From contig NZ_MVOI01000011.1 of the NCBI RefSeq assembly GCF_002283555.1, positions 86,644 through 150,643 on the forward strand: 64,000 nt of DNA, written 5' to 3'. A program made the translations under genes and the position numbers. Shown here piece after piece: positions 36,116 to 47,048 of this stretch. Under the pieces are notes generated by a model. The model was not told the origin of the DNA, made no database searches, and worked only from the letters and a program-made list of their open reading frames with translations. The number at the start of each line of letters is the position of its first letter. Positions within the stretch are counted from its first letter, which is position 1. This DNA is from Rubrivirga sp. SAORIC476. Lineage in GTDB: Bacteria > Bacteroidota > Rhodothermia > Rhodothermales > Rubricoccaceae.

Positions 36116-36667
36116 CTAGCGCACGACCACCGCCTCCCGTACGCGCCGCTCCCGGTCCTCCGGCCCGCCCGGCCCCACCGGCACCGGGAGCTGGCCGTCC
36201 GTGATGCGCCCCTGCACCGTCAGCGCGATCAGCACGCCGCCGTCCAGCGTCACCACGACCTGCTTGCCCACGTTCGCCCCCGTCATCTCCGCGAACCGCT
36301 CCGCCGCCGCGTCCGTCAGCACCACCGCCAGCGTCGGCCCCATATAGGCGTCCTCGATCCGCTCCACGGCCCGCACCGCATCGGCCCCGAGGCGGAGGGA
36401 CTCGGTGCCGACCGTGACCACCAGCCCCTCCCCCGCCAGCACCACGTCCGTCGGCGGGGCGACGTCGGGCGACGGGGGCGGCGCAGGGTCCGGCCCGGGG
36501 GAGGCCGCCGGAGCTGCTGACCGTGGAGAGGACGCTGCGCGAGACATGGAGTCCTCCACGGCCGCATCAGCTGCCGCAGGCGTCTGCGGAGGCGCCGACT
36601 CGGAGAACCGACACCCGGCGACCGCGCCGAGCACCACACAGAGCAGGAAAAGGCGAGTGGCTACCAT
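36116..36667 (-). CDS. Lipoprotein with a SecD-P1-head-like domain
   Basis: 183 residues. Lipoprotein signal LFLLCVVLGAVAGCRF, a Pro/Ala/Ser-rich linker (residues 25-75), then about 100 residues resembling the periplasmic P1 head of SecD: MGPTLAVVLTDAAAERFAEM, NVGKQVVVTLDGGVLIALTV and GRITDGQLPV. No SecD membrane domain is present. The ATG lies inside the stop of the preceding gene (7-nt overlap), which carries the same domain. Function unknown. Confidence 0.75.
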   Translation of the reverse strand: MVATRLFLLCVVLGAVAGCRFSESAPPQTPAAADAAVEDSMSRAASSPRSAAPAASPGPDPAPPPSPDVAPPTDVVLAGEGLVVTVGTESLRLGADAVRAVERIEDAYMGPTLAVVLTDAAAERFAEMTGANVGKQVVVTLDGGVLIALTVQGRITDGQLPVPVGPGGPEDRERRVREAVVVR

Positions 36668-37656
36668 CCGTTTACCGGCACCAGGACCACCCACTCCCCA
36701 TCGACCTGCTGGGTGCTCATCATCCACACATTCACGTACCCGTCCTCCTGCATCTCGTCGTCGAAGGGCTCCCGAAGACGCGTCACCACGTGGACGATCC
36801 CGCCCTCGGCCTGCACGGAGCCGATAGGGACGAGCGGCTCCTGCGCGAGGCGCGAAGCCCCGGCCGAGACGAACGACAGCGCGAGCACCTCGGCGTCCGT
36901 CAGGGCATCCACGCCGCCCTCGGGCAACTCCCGTTCGAGGACGTCGGCCACCGCAATCCACTCCGACCTCGGGCCCACCCCCGGGGACACGCGCACCGAG
37001 TCGCCCCGAACGTCGAGCTCCGGACGAGTCTCCTCCAGGATGTCCCCGAGGACGGCCGGGTGCATCAAGCGGAGCATCGTCAGCCAGTCCGCCGCCGCGT
37101 TCGCCTCGGAGAACGAGACCACGGTGGCCTCGGGCGTGGACCGGTCCAGCCCCCGACGCACCGCCGCGAACCGGGCGCTGCGACTGTCGGCCGCCCCCGT
37201 GGCCGCGCGGACCGTCGCCACCACCGACCGGGCCTCGTCCAGAGAAAACTGGCCGCTGATCTGGATCCGTCCATTCGGAATGCGCTCGTTGATCGTCGGC
37301 GCGAGCAGCACCCGACCATCCAGCACGATCGCCAGCGCGAGCCCGACCCGCTCTCCCGTCAGATCCGAGAACCGAGCGGCGGACGCCGGCGCCAGTTCCA
37401 GAGAGACCACCGGCATCTCGGAGTAGGGGTCGAAGTCGAGCCCGGCGCTCGCGACCGCGCCCTCCCCGAGCGGCATCAGCACGTCCCCGAGGTAGATCGT
37501 CTTCCCCTCGTAGTCCCGGCTCTCCATCCCGGTCGTGTCCTGCCTCACAAAGCCTGGAAACTCCGGGACGACCGCGTCCCGCAGGACGAGACGCGCCTCC
37601 TGCGCCCCGACGGGAACCGTCAGGAGGACGGACAGCAGTACCAGGACCGTGCGCAT
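36661..37656 (-). CDS. Exported protein with a SecD-P1-head-like domain
   Basis: 331 residues with signal peptide (MRTVLVLLSVLLTVPVGAQ). Residues about 80-150 match the SecDF P1 head subdomain: VVSLELAPASAARFSDLTGE, VGLALAIVLDGRVLLAPTIN and GRIQISGQFSLDEA. The rest (residues 165-331) is an unrecognised alpha/beta region. It follows carB by 5 nt and overlaps the second P1-like gene by 7 nt, so both belong to the car operon by position. They are secreted soluble or lipid-anchored relatives, not translocase subunits. Confidence 0.78.
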   Translation of the reverse strand: MRTVLVLLSVLLTVPVGAQEARLVLRDAVVPEFPGFVRQDTTGMESRDYEGKTIYLGDVLMPLGEGAVASAGLDFDPYSEMPVVSLELAPASAARFSDLTGERVGLALAIVLDGRVLLAPTINERIPNGRIQISGQFSLDEARSVVATVRAATGAADSRSARFAAVRRGLDRSTPEATVVSFSEANAAADWLTMLRLMHPAVLGDILEETRPELDVRGDSVRVSPGVGPRSEWIAVADVLERELPEGGVDALTDAEVLALSFVSAGASRLAQEPLVPIGSVQAEGGIVHVVTRLREPFDDEMQEDGYVNVWMMSTQQVDGEWVVLVPVNGW

Positions 37657-37661
37657 CGGGG

Positions 37662-40529
<2,868 letters not shown>

Positions 40530-40534
40530 TCGAG

Positions 40535-40673
40535 AGGTTCAGGGTTCAGAGTTCAGGGTTCGTCGCCAGCAAACCCGAGGGCTTCCTGGAGAAGCGTGCC
40601 GTGCGTGCGGTCGGTTCAGACCCCGAAGTCGATGGCCCGCCCGTGCGAACCCTGAACCCCGGACCCTGAACCT
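40535..40673. repeat. Long imperfect inverted repeat between carB and the 72-residue gene
   Basis: Two 28-nt arms at 40535-40562 and 40646-40673 match as reverse complements except at three positions and enclose an 83-nt spacer. Each arm repeats the unit GGTTCAGGGTTC. The element lies between genes of the car operon, directly upstream of carB. It could form a hairpin in the transcript or be a dispersed repeat; nothing similar is seen elsewhere in the window. Confidence 0.8.
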
Positions 40674-40680
40674 GCTGGCG

Positions 40681-40899
40681 TCAGCCCGCGCTAAAGCCGC
40701 CGACGGTCTTCTTCTCGTCGCGCTCCAGCACGACCAGCGCGGCGAACTGGGCGGGGGCGGTCGCGCCGCCGGTGCCGCCCATCGCCGAGGACGACAGGAT
40801 GCGCCAGTCGTTGTTGAGGAGGGTCGTCAGCTCGTCCAGGCTCTCGGTCGGGTGACCGGGCGCGTAGTGGACGACAAGGGCTTTGCGTTGGGCGGGCAT
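40681..40899 (-). CDS. Small conserved-looking protein, unknown function
   Basis: 72 residues, starting MPAQRKALVVHYAPGHPTES. It has a mixed alpha/beta composition with strands (KALVVHY, FAALVVLERD) and a Gly/Ala-rich middle, no signal peptide and no cysteine. It is 4 nt behind the DUF3291 gene, which supports it as a real gene. No family recognised. Confidence 0.6.
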   Translation of the reverse strand: MPAQRKALVVHYAPGHPTESLDELTTLLNNDWRILSSSAMGGTGGATAPAQFAALVVLERDEKKTVGGFSAG

Positions 40900-40903
40900 G
40901 GGA

Positions 40904-41392
40904 TCAGGCAGATGGGCCCACCTCGGTCGCTCCGTCGGGAGCGTCGCCGAGGCGGGGCGGGTCGAAGAGAGTCGTGAACGTGAACGCCTCAGCCGTCGGG
41001 CCGTGGGCGTGGAGATGGTCCAGCCGCGCCTTCGCGTCGTCGGCCGACGGCTCGGTGCCCTCCGCCACCCACCAGAGCGCGTAGTGCGGGCGGCCGAACG
41101 CCGAGAACCATTCCTTGCGCCGCTTGACGTAGTGGGCGTGGCCGGACTGGTAGGTGTACGCCCGCAATGCGTCGACGGACCGCCACACGCTGAGATTGAT
41201 CAGGATCTGGCCGTCGTCGAACACGCGGAGGGCCGTCGCGTCGCCGTCGGCGTCCTGGAGGCGCCAGACGAAGCCGGGCGACCGCTCGGCGAGCAGGTTG
41301 ATGGGATCGAGGGCGCGGGCGAACTCGGCCATCACGGCCCCGTCCATCGGGCCTTTCGCGCGGGCGACGTTGACTTGGGCGAGGTGGGGCAT
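40904..41392 (-). CDS. DUF3291 domain protein
   Basis: 162 residues. Matches the DUF3291 pattern: HLAQVNVARAKGPMDGAVMA, FVWRLQD, NLSVWRSVDALRAYTYQSGH and ALWWVAEGTEPSADDAKARL. The fold is a dimeric ferredoxin-like barrel related to antibiotic-biosynthesis monooxygenases, but no activity is known. It lies between two other small genes at 4-nt spacings. Confidence 0.85.
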   Translation of the reverse strand: MPHLAQVNVARAKGPMDGAVMAEFARALDPINLLAERSPGFVWRLQDADGDATALRVFDDGQILINLSVWRSVDALRAYTYQSGHAHYVKRRKEWFSAFGRPHYALWWVAEGTEPSADDAKARLDHLHAHGPTAEAFTFTTLFDPPRLGDAPDGATEVGPSA

Positions 41393-41396
41393 GGAG

Positions 41397-42068
41397 TCAG
41401 CGGCCGACCGGCGACCAGGCGTCCGGCGTGATCGGCTTCTCGGAGACGGACAGGAGCATGGCTCGGACCAGCTCCGCGTCGGTCATGCCGCTCTGCTTCG
41501 CCCACAGCGTGAGGTGGTCGGACATGAGCGCCTGGAGGGCGCCGAGGCTGAACCGCCACCCGTCGGCCTCCCGAGAGAATGAGAACCGGAGCTTGGGGAC
41601 CACCTGCCCCCCCGACCTCACCTCTGCCCACGCGCTGTCGCCCGTGACCGTGACGCGACCGATGCGGGTCTGCTCGACGCTCTCCCGCCCGATCCAGCCC
41701 TGGGCCACTCCGTAGGCGAGCGCCGAGCGGCCGTCCATCTGGCGCAGCGTGTCGGCTGGGACGCGAACGCGCAACGCGATCACCATCACCTCGTCGAGGA
41801 GCGGGAGTCGAGCGACGCGGGCCGAGTCGGCATCGAGCGCGAGGTCGAGCATCGCACCGTAGTACGCCACCGAGGCGGCGTCGACGACGCCGAGGGCGGC
41901 CTCGCCATCGGAGGCCAGGATCGCGGTTCTGTACGTCTCGAACGCCTCGGCGACGGCGGAGGCGTCCTGGGCTGCCAGCGGCGACCCCACGCCCACGAGC
42001 AGCACCAGCCACCCCGCGAGGGGCCGCGGGCAGGCGACGGATCGAAGGGCCTGTCGGAGGGATCTCAT
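41397..42068 (-). CDS. Exported protein of unknown function
   Basis: 223 residues with a signal peptide (LAGWLVLLVGVGSPLAAQD). The mature part is alpha/beta with a possible NTF2-like character: VAEAFETYRTAILASDGEA at its start resembles SnoaL/NTF2 helices, followed by strands (VTVTGDSAWAEVRSGGQ, LRFSFSREADGWRFSL). It lies 36 nt after carA. No catalytic motif is visible. Confidence 0.65.
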   Translation of the reverse strand: MRSLRQALRSVACPRPLAGWLVLLVGVGSPLAAQDASAVAEAFETYRTAILASDGEAALGVVDAASVAYYGAMLDLALDADSARVARLPLLDEVMVIALRVRVPADTLRQMDGRSALAYGVAQGWIGRESVEQTRIGRVTVTGDSAWAEVRSGGQVVPKLRFSFSREADGWRFSLGALQALMSDHLTLWAKQSGMTDAELVRAMLLSVSEKPITPDAWSPVGR

Positions 42069-42104
42069 GGATCAGCCGGCCGGCTCACGCCGCGCAGGTC
42101 GGGC

Positions 42105-43244
42105 TCAGGCATCCGTAGGGGTCGCGGTGGGCGTCGGGACGGCGGGCGGCTCCGGAGCGTCGCCGTCCATGAGCGCCACGAACTGGTCGAAGAGGTAGCG
42201 GCTGTCGTGCGGGCCGGGGCAGGCCTCGGGGTGGTACTGGACCGAGAAGCCAGGGAAACGCGAGAACCGCAGTCCCTCCACCGTCTGGTCGTTCAGGTTG
42301 CGGTGGTCCACCTCGGCGATGCCGTCGAGGCCCTCCTCGCGGACCGCAAAGCCGTGGTTCTGGGTCGAGATCTCGACGTGGCCGGTCGTCAGGTTGAGGA
42401 CCGGGTGGTTGGCGCCACGGTGGCCGACCTTCATCTTGTAGACCTCCAGCCCCTCGGCGAGTGCCATCAGCTGGTGGCCGAGGCAGATGCCAAAGACAGG
42501 CGTCCCGCTGGCGATCACCGCCCGCGCGGCCTCGATGGCGTCGGGCATGGCGCGCGGGTCGCCGGGGCCGTTCGAGAAGAAGACGCCGTCGGGCTCCCAC
42601 GCCATCACCTCCGCGACCGGCGTGCTCGCCGGGAAGACGCGCACGCGGCACCCGAGGTGGGCGAACGACCGCAGGATGTTGCGCTTGACGCCGTAGTCGT
42701 AGACGGCCAGCGCGCGCGTGCCCTCGGTGCTGAAGTCGTAAGCCTCGCCCGTCGTGACCTGGCTCGCCAGTTCGAGTCCGTCCATGCTCGGCGCCGCCTG
42801 GGCCTTCGCCACCAGCGAGGCGTCGTCGAGGTCGACCGTCGAGATGACGCAGTTCATGACGCCCTTCGTCCGGATGTGGCGCACCAGCCGCCGCGTGTCG
42901 ACGCCGGAGATGCCGACGAGCCCCATCCGGGCCATGTAGGCGTCGAGCGTTTCCTCCATGCGGCTGTTGGAGGGGTCGCGCGAGAACTGGCGGACGACCA
43001 GCCCGGCGACGTGCGGCCGGTCGGCCTCGGTCGCCTGCTCGAAGGCGCCGTAGTTGCCGATGTGCGGGTAGGTCATCATCATGACCTGCCCCGAGTAGCT
43101 CGGGTCGGTCAGGATCTCCTGGTAGCCGCTCATCGACGTGTTGAAGCACAGCTCGCCGCTGGTCTCTCCAGCGGCGCCGACGGCGGTGCCCGTGACGACG
43201 GTGCCGTCTTCGAGGGCGAGCTTGGCGGGGGCGGACGGGGTCAT
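42105..43244 (-). CDS. carA: Carbamoyl-phosphate synthase small (glutaminase) subunit
   Basis: 379 residues from ATG 43244. N-terminal CarA domain (LALEDGTVVTGTAVGAAGET, CFNTSMSGYQEILTDPSY) and class I glutamine amidotransferase domain with nucleophile Cys254 (FGICLGHQLM) and QYHPEACPGPHDS carrying the catalytic His. It supplies ammonia to CarB. A short Pro/Thr-rich tail follows the domain. It is the first structural gene after an attenuator-like leader, with the terminator hairpin ending 12 nt upstream. Confidence 0.97.
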   Translation of the reverse strand: MTPSAPAKLALEDGTVVTGTAVGAAGETSGELCFNTSMSGYQEILTDPSYSGQVMMMTYPHIGNYGAFEQATEADRPHVAGLVVRQFSRDPSNSRMEETLDAYMARMGLVGISGVDTRRLVRHIRTKGVMNCVISTVDLDDASLVAKAQAAPSMDGLELASQVTTGEAYDFSTEGTRALAVYDYGVKRNILRSFAHLGCRVRVFPASTPVAEVMAWEPDGVFFSNGPGDPRAMPDAIEAARAVIASGTPVFGICLGHQLMALAEGLEVYKMKVGHRGANHPVLNLTTGHVEISTQNHGFAVREEGLDGIAEVDHRNLNDQTVEGLRFSRFPGFSVQYHPEACPGPHDSRYLFDQFVALMDGDAPEPPAVPTPTATPTDA

Positions 43245-43256
43245 GGGCGCAGATAC

Positions 43257-43285
43257 AAAAAAAGCCTCCCGAAAAACGGAAGGCT
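43257..43285 (-). terminator. Attenuator-type intrinsic terminator in the carA leader
   Basis: Minus strand: a 9-bp stem (agccttccg with cgggaggct, one wobble), a five-T loop and a T-tract of about seven. It ends 12 nt before the carA ATG in the same orientation, and no minus-strand gene lies immediately upstream, so it should control readthrough into carA. It begins exactly at the stop codon of a 19-codon leader frame. Confidence 0.85.
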
Positions 43286-43344
43286 CAACGGCAGCAGGGC
43301 CGTACGAAAGAAGGCGAATCGGGAAAGGTCCGGGGGACAGGCAT
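43285..43344 (-). CDS. Putative carA leader peptide (19 codons)
   Basis: Open frame MPVPRTFPDSPSFVRPCCR ending in TGA whose last base opens the terminator stem. Its ATG is 19 nt from the proposed -10 box, close to the 21-23 nt seen for adk, parA and the cytochrome gene. The coding stretch is strongly pyrimidine-rich (ttt ccc gat tcg cct tct ttc), as in UTP-sensitive pyrBI-type leaders; three of 19 codons are Arg. No recognisable ribosome-binding site. Confidence 0.5.
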   Translation of the reverse strand: MPVPRTFPDSPSFVRPCCR

Positions 43345-43362
43345 GGGGTCCGGCGACTCCGC

Positions 43363-43370
43363 CAAAGGTA
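43363..43370 (-). promoter_or_regulatory. Putative -10 box of the car operon
   Basis: Minus-strand TACCTTTG, a full match to the Bacteroidota -7 consensus TAnnTTTG. Transcription would start near 43356, giving a leader of about 110 nt that holds the leader peptide and the terminator. No clear -33 TTG at the usual distance. Confidence 0.5.
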
Positions 43371-43465
43371 CCGCCACACTCGATCCTCCTGTGAGCGTGT
43401 CGCGCCGGATTCACACGGCGTTGAACTCGCGCCCCTGCCTCCGGCCGCCTCGGCGTCCGCCCGGA

Positions 43466-44299
43466 ATGGGATTCGGAGGCCGCGCACAGGCGCGTATCCT
43501 CCCCCGCACCCGTTCAGGCCTCCCCGACCGCCCCGCGTTGCCCCCGCCTCCCTCCCGCCGCGACCGCCACGCCCCGACACGCGCTCTCGCGTGCCTCGCG
43601 GCCAGCCTCCTGCTGGTCAACGGGGCGTTCCTGCTCTGGCCCGAGGTGGACCTGGGACCGGACCTCCCGCGCGAGGCCCCCGTCCGCGAGCAGGTCGTGT
43701 TCGAAATGATCGAGCCGACACGTCAGCCGCCGCCGCCGGCGAACCCGCTCCCGATGCCGCCCCCTCCCCCGCTTACCTCCGACCACGTGCCCATCGAGGT
43801 CCCCGACGAGCGGCTGGTCGAGGACATCGTGCGGGACCTGGAGCTCCCCACGATGCCGGCCCCCGACGTGCCGAGGCGGGCCACGCCGGCCCCTCGCCCA
43901 GGCCCGCCGGCACCTCCGGCGCCGCCTGCCCCCCCTGCGCCCGTCCCGTCAGGGCCCCCGCCTGCCGACGACCGAATCGTGGAGCAGCCGGACCGCAGCC
44001 CGAGCCTCAGCGGGCAGGCGCTCCCGGTATACCCGCGGAACGCGTCCGTGTCTGGATTCCGTGGGAGCGCACGCGTGCGCGTGCTGGTCAACACGGGCGG
44101 TCGCGTGACGGACGCCGAGATCGTCGAGCGGGTCCGGTTCGAGCGGAACCGCGAGACTCCCGTCGCCTCGTTCCCGCCCGAGTTCGACGCGGCCATCCTG
44201 GACGCCGCTCGCCGCCACGTCTTCCGCCCGGCGCGCGACGGCGGCGACCGCGTGCGCGCCTACGCCTTCATCTCCGTCTCCCTCGACCCACCGGAGTAG
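43466..44299 (+). CDS. TonB-family energy transducer
   Basis: 277 residues from ATG 43466; earlier in-frame codons exist, so the start is uncertain. A short basic cytoplasmic N-terminus, one TM anchor near residues 38-55 (LACLAASLLLVNGAFLLW), a Pro-rich periplasmic spacer with PAPPAPPAPPAP-type repeats, and a C-terminal TonB domain (VYPRNASVSGFRGSARVRVL, GRVTDAEIVERV, AARRHVFRPARDGG). It passes proton-motive energy to outer-membrane receptors. The exbB-exbD pair at 60-61 kb is a likely partner. Divergent from carA. Confidence 0.9.
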   Translation: MGFGGRAQARILPRTRSGLPDRPALPPPPSRRDRHAPTRALACLAASLLLVNGAFLLWPEVDLGPDLPREAPVREQVVFEMIEPTRQPPPPANPLPMPPPPPLTSDHVPIEVPDERLVEDIVRDLELPTMPAPDVPRRATPAPRPGPPAPPAPPAPPAPVPSGPPPADDRIVEQPDRSPSLSGQALPVYPRNASVSGFRGSARVRVLVNTGGRVTDAEIVERVRFERNRETPVASFPPEFDAAILDAARRHVFRPARDGGDRVRAYAFISVSLDPPE

Positions 44300-44303
44300 C
44301 CGT

Positions 44304-44329
44304 CGGGGAGACGTCTCTCGTCCTCCCCG
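44304..44329. terminator. Stem-loop between convergent tonB and deoxynucleoside kinase genes
   Basis: A 7-bp perfect stem (cggggag / ctccccg) around a 12-nt loop sits in the 37-nt gap between two convergent stops. No T-tract follows on either strand, so a terminator role is likely from position only. Confidence 0.4.
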
Positions 44330-44336
44330 TCCGATC

Positions 44337-45008
44337 CTAGAAGGCCAGTTGCATGGTCGCCGGGGGGTTGAAGTAGGCCGTCCCTCCCCTGACGCTCGCG
44401 ATCTGGCGGACGAGTTCGTCGAACGTCGCCGGGGCGCCCACGAAGTCGATCCGGCTCGCGTCCACGATCAGGAGCGGGCTCTTCGTGTAGTGGAAGAAGT
44501 ACTGGTCGTACGCCTCGACCAACTCCGTCAGATAGGCCCGGTCCATGTTGGTCTCGTAGCTCCGGCCGCGCAGCGCGACGTTGTGCAGCAGCCGATCCAC
44601 CGAGGACCGGAGGTAGACGACCAGGTCCGGCACCGGCGCCGACGGCTCCATGATGCCGTAGAGCGTCTCGTAGAGGCGCACCTCGTCGCCCGTCAGCGTG
44701 ACGTGGGCGAAGATGCGGTCCTTGTCGAACGTGTAGTCCGAGACGACATGCGGCGCGAACAGGTCGCGCGTCTGGAGCGCCTTCTGCTGCTTGAAGCGGC
44801 TGGCGAGAAACGCGAGCTGCGTCTGGAGCGCCCAGCGGTCACGATCCGAGTAGAATCGGTCCAGGAAGGCGTTCTCCTCGAACTCCTCCAGCACGAGCCG
44901 CCCCTCGGCTCGCTCGGCCAACATGCGGGCCATGGTCGTCTTCCCGGCGCCGATGACGCCTTCGACGGCGACGTATCCGAGGTGGGCGGGGAGGGTCGGG
45001 GCAGACAT
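44337..45008 (-). CDS. Deoxynucleoside kinase
   Basis: 223 residues from ATG 45008. P-loop VAVEGVIGAGKTTMARMLAE near the N-terminus, EEFEENAFLDRFYSD, VSDYTFDKDRIFAHVTL and the LID region LHNVALRGRSYE. It phosphorylates deoxyadenosine/deoxycytidine-type nucleosides in salvage; specificity is not readable. The start places the P-loop at residues 14-23, as in the family. It follows folK by 132 nt. Confidence 0.92.
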   Translation of the reverse strand: MSAPTLPAHLGYVAVEGVIGAGKTTMARMLAERAEGRLVLEEFEENAFLDRFYSDRDRWALQTQLAFLASRFKQQKALQTRDLFAPHVVSDYTFDKDRIFAHVTLTGDEVRLYETLYGIMEPSAPVPDLVVYLRSSVDRLLHNVALRGRSYETNMDRAYLTELVEAYDQYFFHYTKSPLLIVDASRIDFVGAPATFDELVRQIASVRGGTAYFNPPATMQLAF

Positions 45009-45140
45009 GGCGGGGGCGGTGCGTGCCGAAAGATCGCAACGGTCGGCGACAGCGTAGGCGGGTTCGGGTGACGCCCACGCGTCATCCCCCAAATTTCCGA
45101 GGGCGACGGAGGACCGACACAACCCCCGGACTCCGAGCCG

Positions 45141-45659
45141 TCATGCCAGCGACAGGTCGGTCTGCGTCACGGCCAGCGGGTCGGGGCACGCAGCGAGGAG
45201 GTCGGCCACGCTCGCCCCGAGGCCGGGCACGACGGCCGCGGGCAGCACGTCGGCCAGGGGCGTGAGCACGAACCGGCGACGCGCCAGCGCAGGATGAGGC
45301 ACGGTCAGGGCGGACGAGGAGAACGCGGCGTCCCCGACCAACAGCAGGTCGAGGTCCAGCGGACGCGGCGACCAGCGGGGGGCGAACGGGTCGCGGCCTG
45401 CCGCCCGCTCGATGCCGTGGAGCACGCGCAGCATCGCGTAGGGGGCGAGGGTCGTCTCCGCCACGACGACCGCGTTCAGGTGGTCGGGCTGAGGCGCCGC
45501 GCCGGGAGGCACCAGCGCCTCGGTCTCGTAGACGGGGCTGACCGCGACCACGTCCACCTCGGGGTGCGCGTCGAGCGCGGCGACTGCCCGGCGGAGCGCC
45601 GCCAGCCGGTCGCCGACGTTGCCCCCCATCCCGACCGCCACCGTCATCGGCGCGCTCAC
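45141..45659 (-). CDS. folK: 2-amino-4-hydroxy-6-hydroxymethyldihydropteridine diphosphokinase
   Basis: 172 residues. Family blocks: VAVGMGGNVGDRLAALRRAV, SPVYETEALVPPGAAPQPDHL, HGIERAAGRDPFAPRWSPRP (catalytic Arg and ligands), LDLDLLLVGD and VPHPALARRRFVLTPLADV. It transfers pyrophosphate to the pterin in folate synthesis. The ATG overlaps the folB stop (ATGA, 45656-45659). Confidence 0.96.
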   Translation of the reverse strand: MSAPMTVAVGMGGNVGDRLAALRRAVAALDAHPEVDVVAVSPVYETEALVPPGAAPQPDHLNAVVVAETTLAPYAMLRVLHGIERAAGRDPFAPRWSPRPLDLDLLLVGDAAFSSSALTVPHPALARRRFVLTPLADVLPAAVVPGLGASVADLLAACPDPLAVTQTDLSLA

Positions 45660-46060
45660 GGGGCCGCGTCGAGACGGTACACCACCTCGGCGCGGTCGCA
45701 GGGTCCGCCGACCGGCGGGTTCGGCTTCCGGACCGTCACCTCCACCGAGAGAAGCATCGGGAAGTGCTGCATCACGACCTCGGCGATGGAGTACGCCAGC
45801 GACTCGATCAGGTACGACGGCGTCCCCGTCACGCGGTCGCGCACGATAGCGTAGACGCGCTCGTAATCGACGGTTTTCGACAGGTCGTCGTCGGTCGCCG
45901 CCTGCCGGATGTCGAGGTCCATCGCCACGTCCACCTCGAAGCGCCCGCCGACTTTGTGCTCCTCCTCCATGACCCCGTGGTGGGCGTAAAACACGGCGTT
46001 GACGAGGCGGACGGTGGCGGGCACGGGAGAGGCGGAGAACGAGGGAGGCAGGGTAGCCAC
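45656..46060 (-). CDS. folB: Dihydroneopterin aldolase
   Basis: 134 residues from a GTG at 46060; a second GTG at 46024 would give 122 residues, nearer the family average, so the start is uncertain. Core blocks: VRLVNAVFYAHHGVMEEEHK, KTVDYERVYAIVRD, YLIESLAYSIAEVVMQHFP and VEVTVRKPNPPVGG. It cleaves dihydroneopterin to the hydroxymethyl pterin used by FolK, with which it is translationally coupled. Confidence 0.94.
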   Translation of the reverse strand: MATLPPSFSASPVPATVRLVNAVFYAHHGVMEEEHKVGGRFEVDVAMDLDIRQAATDDDLSKTVDYERVYAIVRDRVTGTPSYLIESLAYSIAEVVMQHFPMLLSVEVTVRKPNPPVGGPCDRAEVVYRLDAAP

Positions 46061-46109
46061 GCGAACCCGGTGTCGGCCGCGTGTTCTGCTCGGAGGAGGC
46101 GTCGGCCGA

Positions 46110-47048
46110 CTACAGACCGAGCGTGTCGAGCAACGCGGCGTCCTCGGGCGTGATGGACCCGTCGTCGCGCGCAGCGAGGAGGCGTCCCGCATAGAGCGTC
46201 GCGTAGAGGCCGAGCACACCGTCGTCGCGGCGGGCGTGCTCGTCGAAGTGCGTGGTCGCCTCGCGGCTTCGCCACGCGTCGGGGACGTAGATCGCGCGCG
46301 GGCCGAACGGGCCGTCCGAGGCGGGCGCGGGAAAGCTCTTCTCGGGCTCGAAGAGCCGCCCCCCGAGGTGGCACCCGGTGCACTGGGTCGGGACGCGGAG
46401 CGGTCGGGGTTCCGTCTGGGTGGCCGGGGCGAGGGCGCCGTCGGGGCCGTACACCGCGAAGTCCCAGAACCCGTCGGGGCGACGGTGCTTGACGGTCGTC
46501 TCCACGACGGTCCCGTCCACCAGGTGCTCGCCCACGATCCAGGTCCCGACCGGGTAGGCCAACTCTCCCGAGGTCGGGAAGGCGGCCATGGCCGTGCGGA
46601 GGGCGGCCAGCGGCACATGGATCCGGCGGCGGGCCGCCGTCATCACCCCGTCCACCTCGACGGTAAACCAGTCCGGCTCGCCTGCGGAGTAGTCGGCCTG
46701 GGCGCGGAGGGCGTCGGTGGTCGGCGGGAGCGCGCGGGCGCCGACGTAGGTCGCCTCCAGCATGACTGCAAGTTCGTCCCAGTCGATGGCGCCGTCCTCG
46801 TTGGCGTCGACCAGCGCGGCTCGCGCGGCCTCGGGGAGGCGTTCGGGGTGGAGGATGTAGTCGTCGCCGTCGCGGGAGAGAAGCCCTGCGGCCACCGGGT
46901 CGCCGCCGTCGGGGCCGAGGTACGCGCCGAGGACGGAGCCGAGCAGGGCGCCCGGGTCCTTGCGGTCCAGGTCCAGCGGCACGCCGTCCACCGGTCCGCC
47001 GCACCCGACGGCGGCCAGCGCGAGAACGAGGAACAGAGGTCGGGTCAC
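46110..47048 (-). CDS. Lipoprotein with EF-hand and single heme-c motif
   Basis: 312 residues, GTG start inside the stop of the cytochrome gene (GTGA, 47045-47048). Lipoprotein signal LVLALAAVGCGG. An EF-hand-like loop DANEDGAIDWDEL lies near residues 80-92, and one heme-c attachment site CTGCH near residue 222. No family recognised. Tight coupling to the heptaheme protein suggests a shared electron-transfer role at the cell envelope. Confidence 0.8.
   Translation of the reverse strand: MTRPLFLVLALAAVGCGGPVDGVPLDLDRKDPGALLGSVLGAYLGPDGGDPVAAGLLSRDGDDYILHPERLPEAARAALVDANEDGAIDWDELAVMLEATYVGARALPPTTDALRAQADYSAGEPDWFTVEVDGVMTAARRRIHVPLAALRTAMAAFPTSGELAYPVGTWIVGEHLVDGTVVETTVKHRRPDGFWDFAVYGPDGALAPATQTEPRPLRVPTQCTGCHLGGRLFEPEKSFPAPASDGPFGPRAIYVPDAWRSREATTHFDEHARRDDGVLGLYATLYAGRLLAARDDGSITPEDAALLDTLGL

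Noticed and set aside
40535..40673. Repeated GGTTCAGGG units as a CRISPR array or telomere-like repeat
   Set aside because: There are only two arms in inverted orientation with internal units, no regular spacers and no cas genes.
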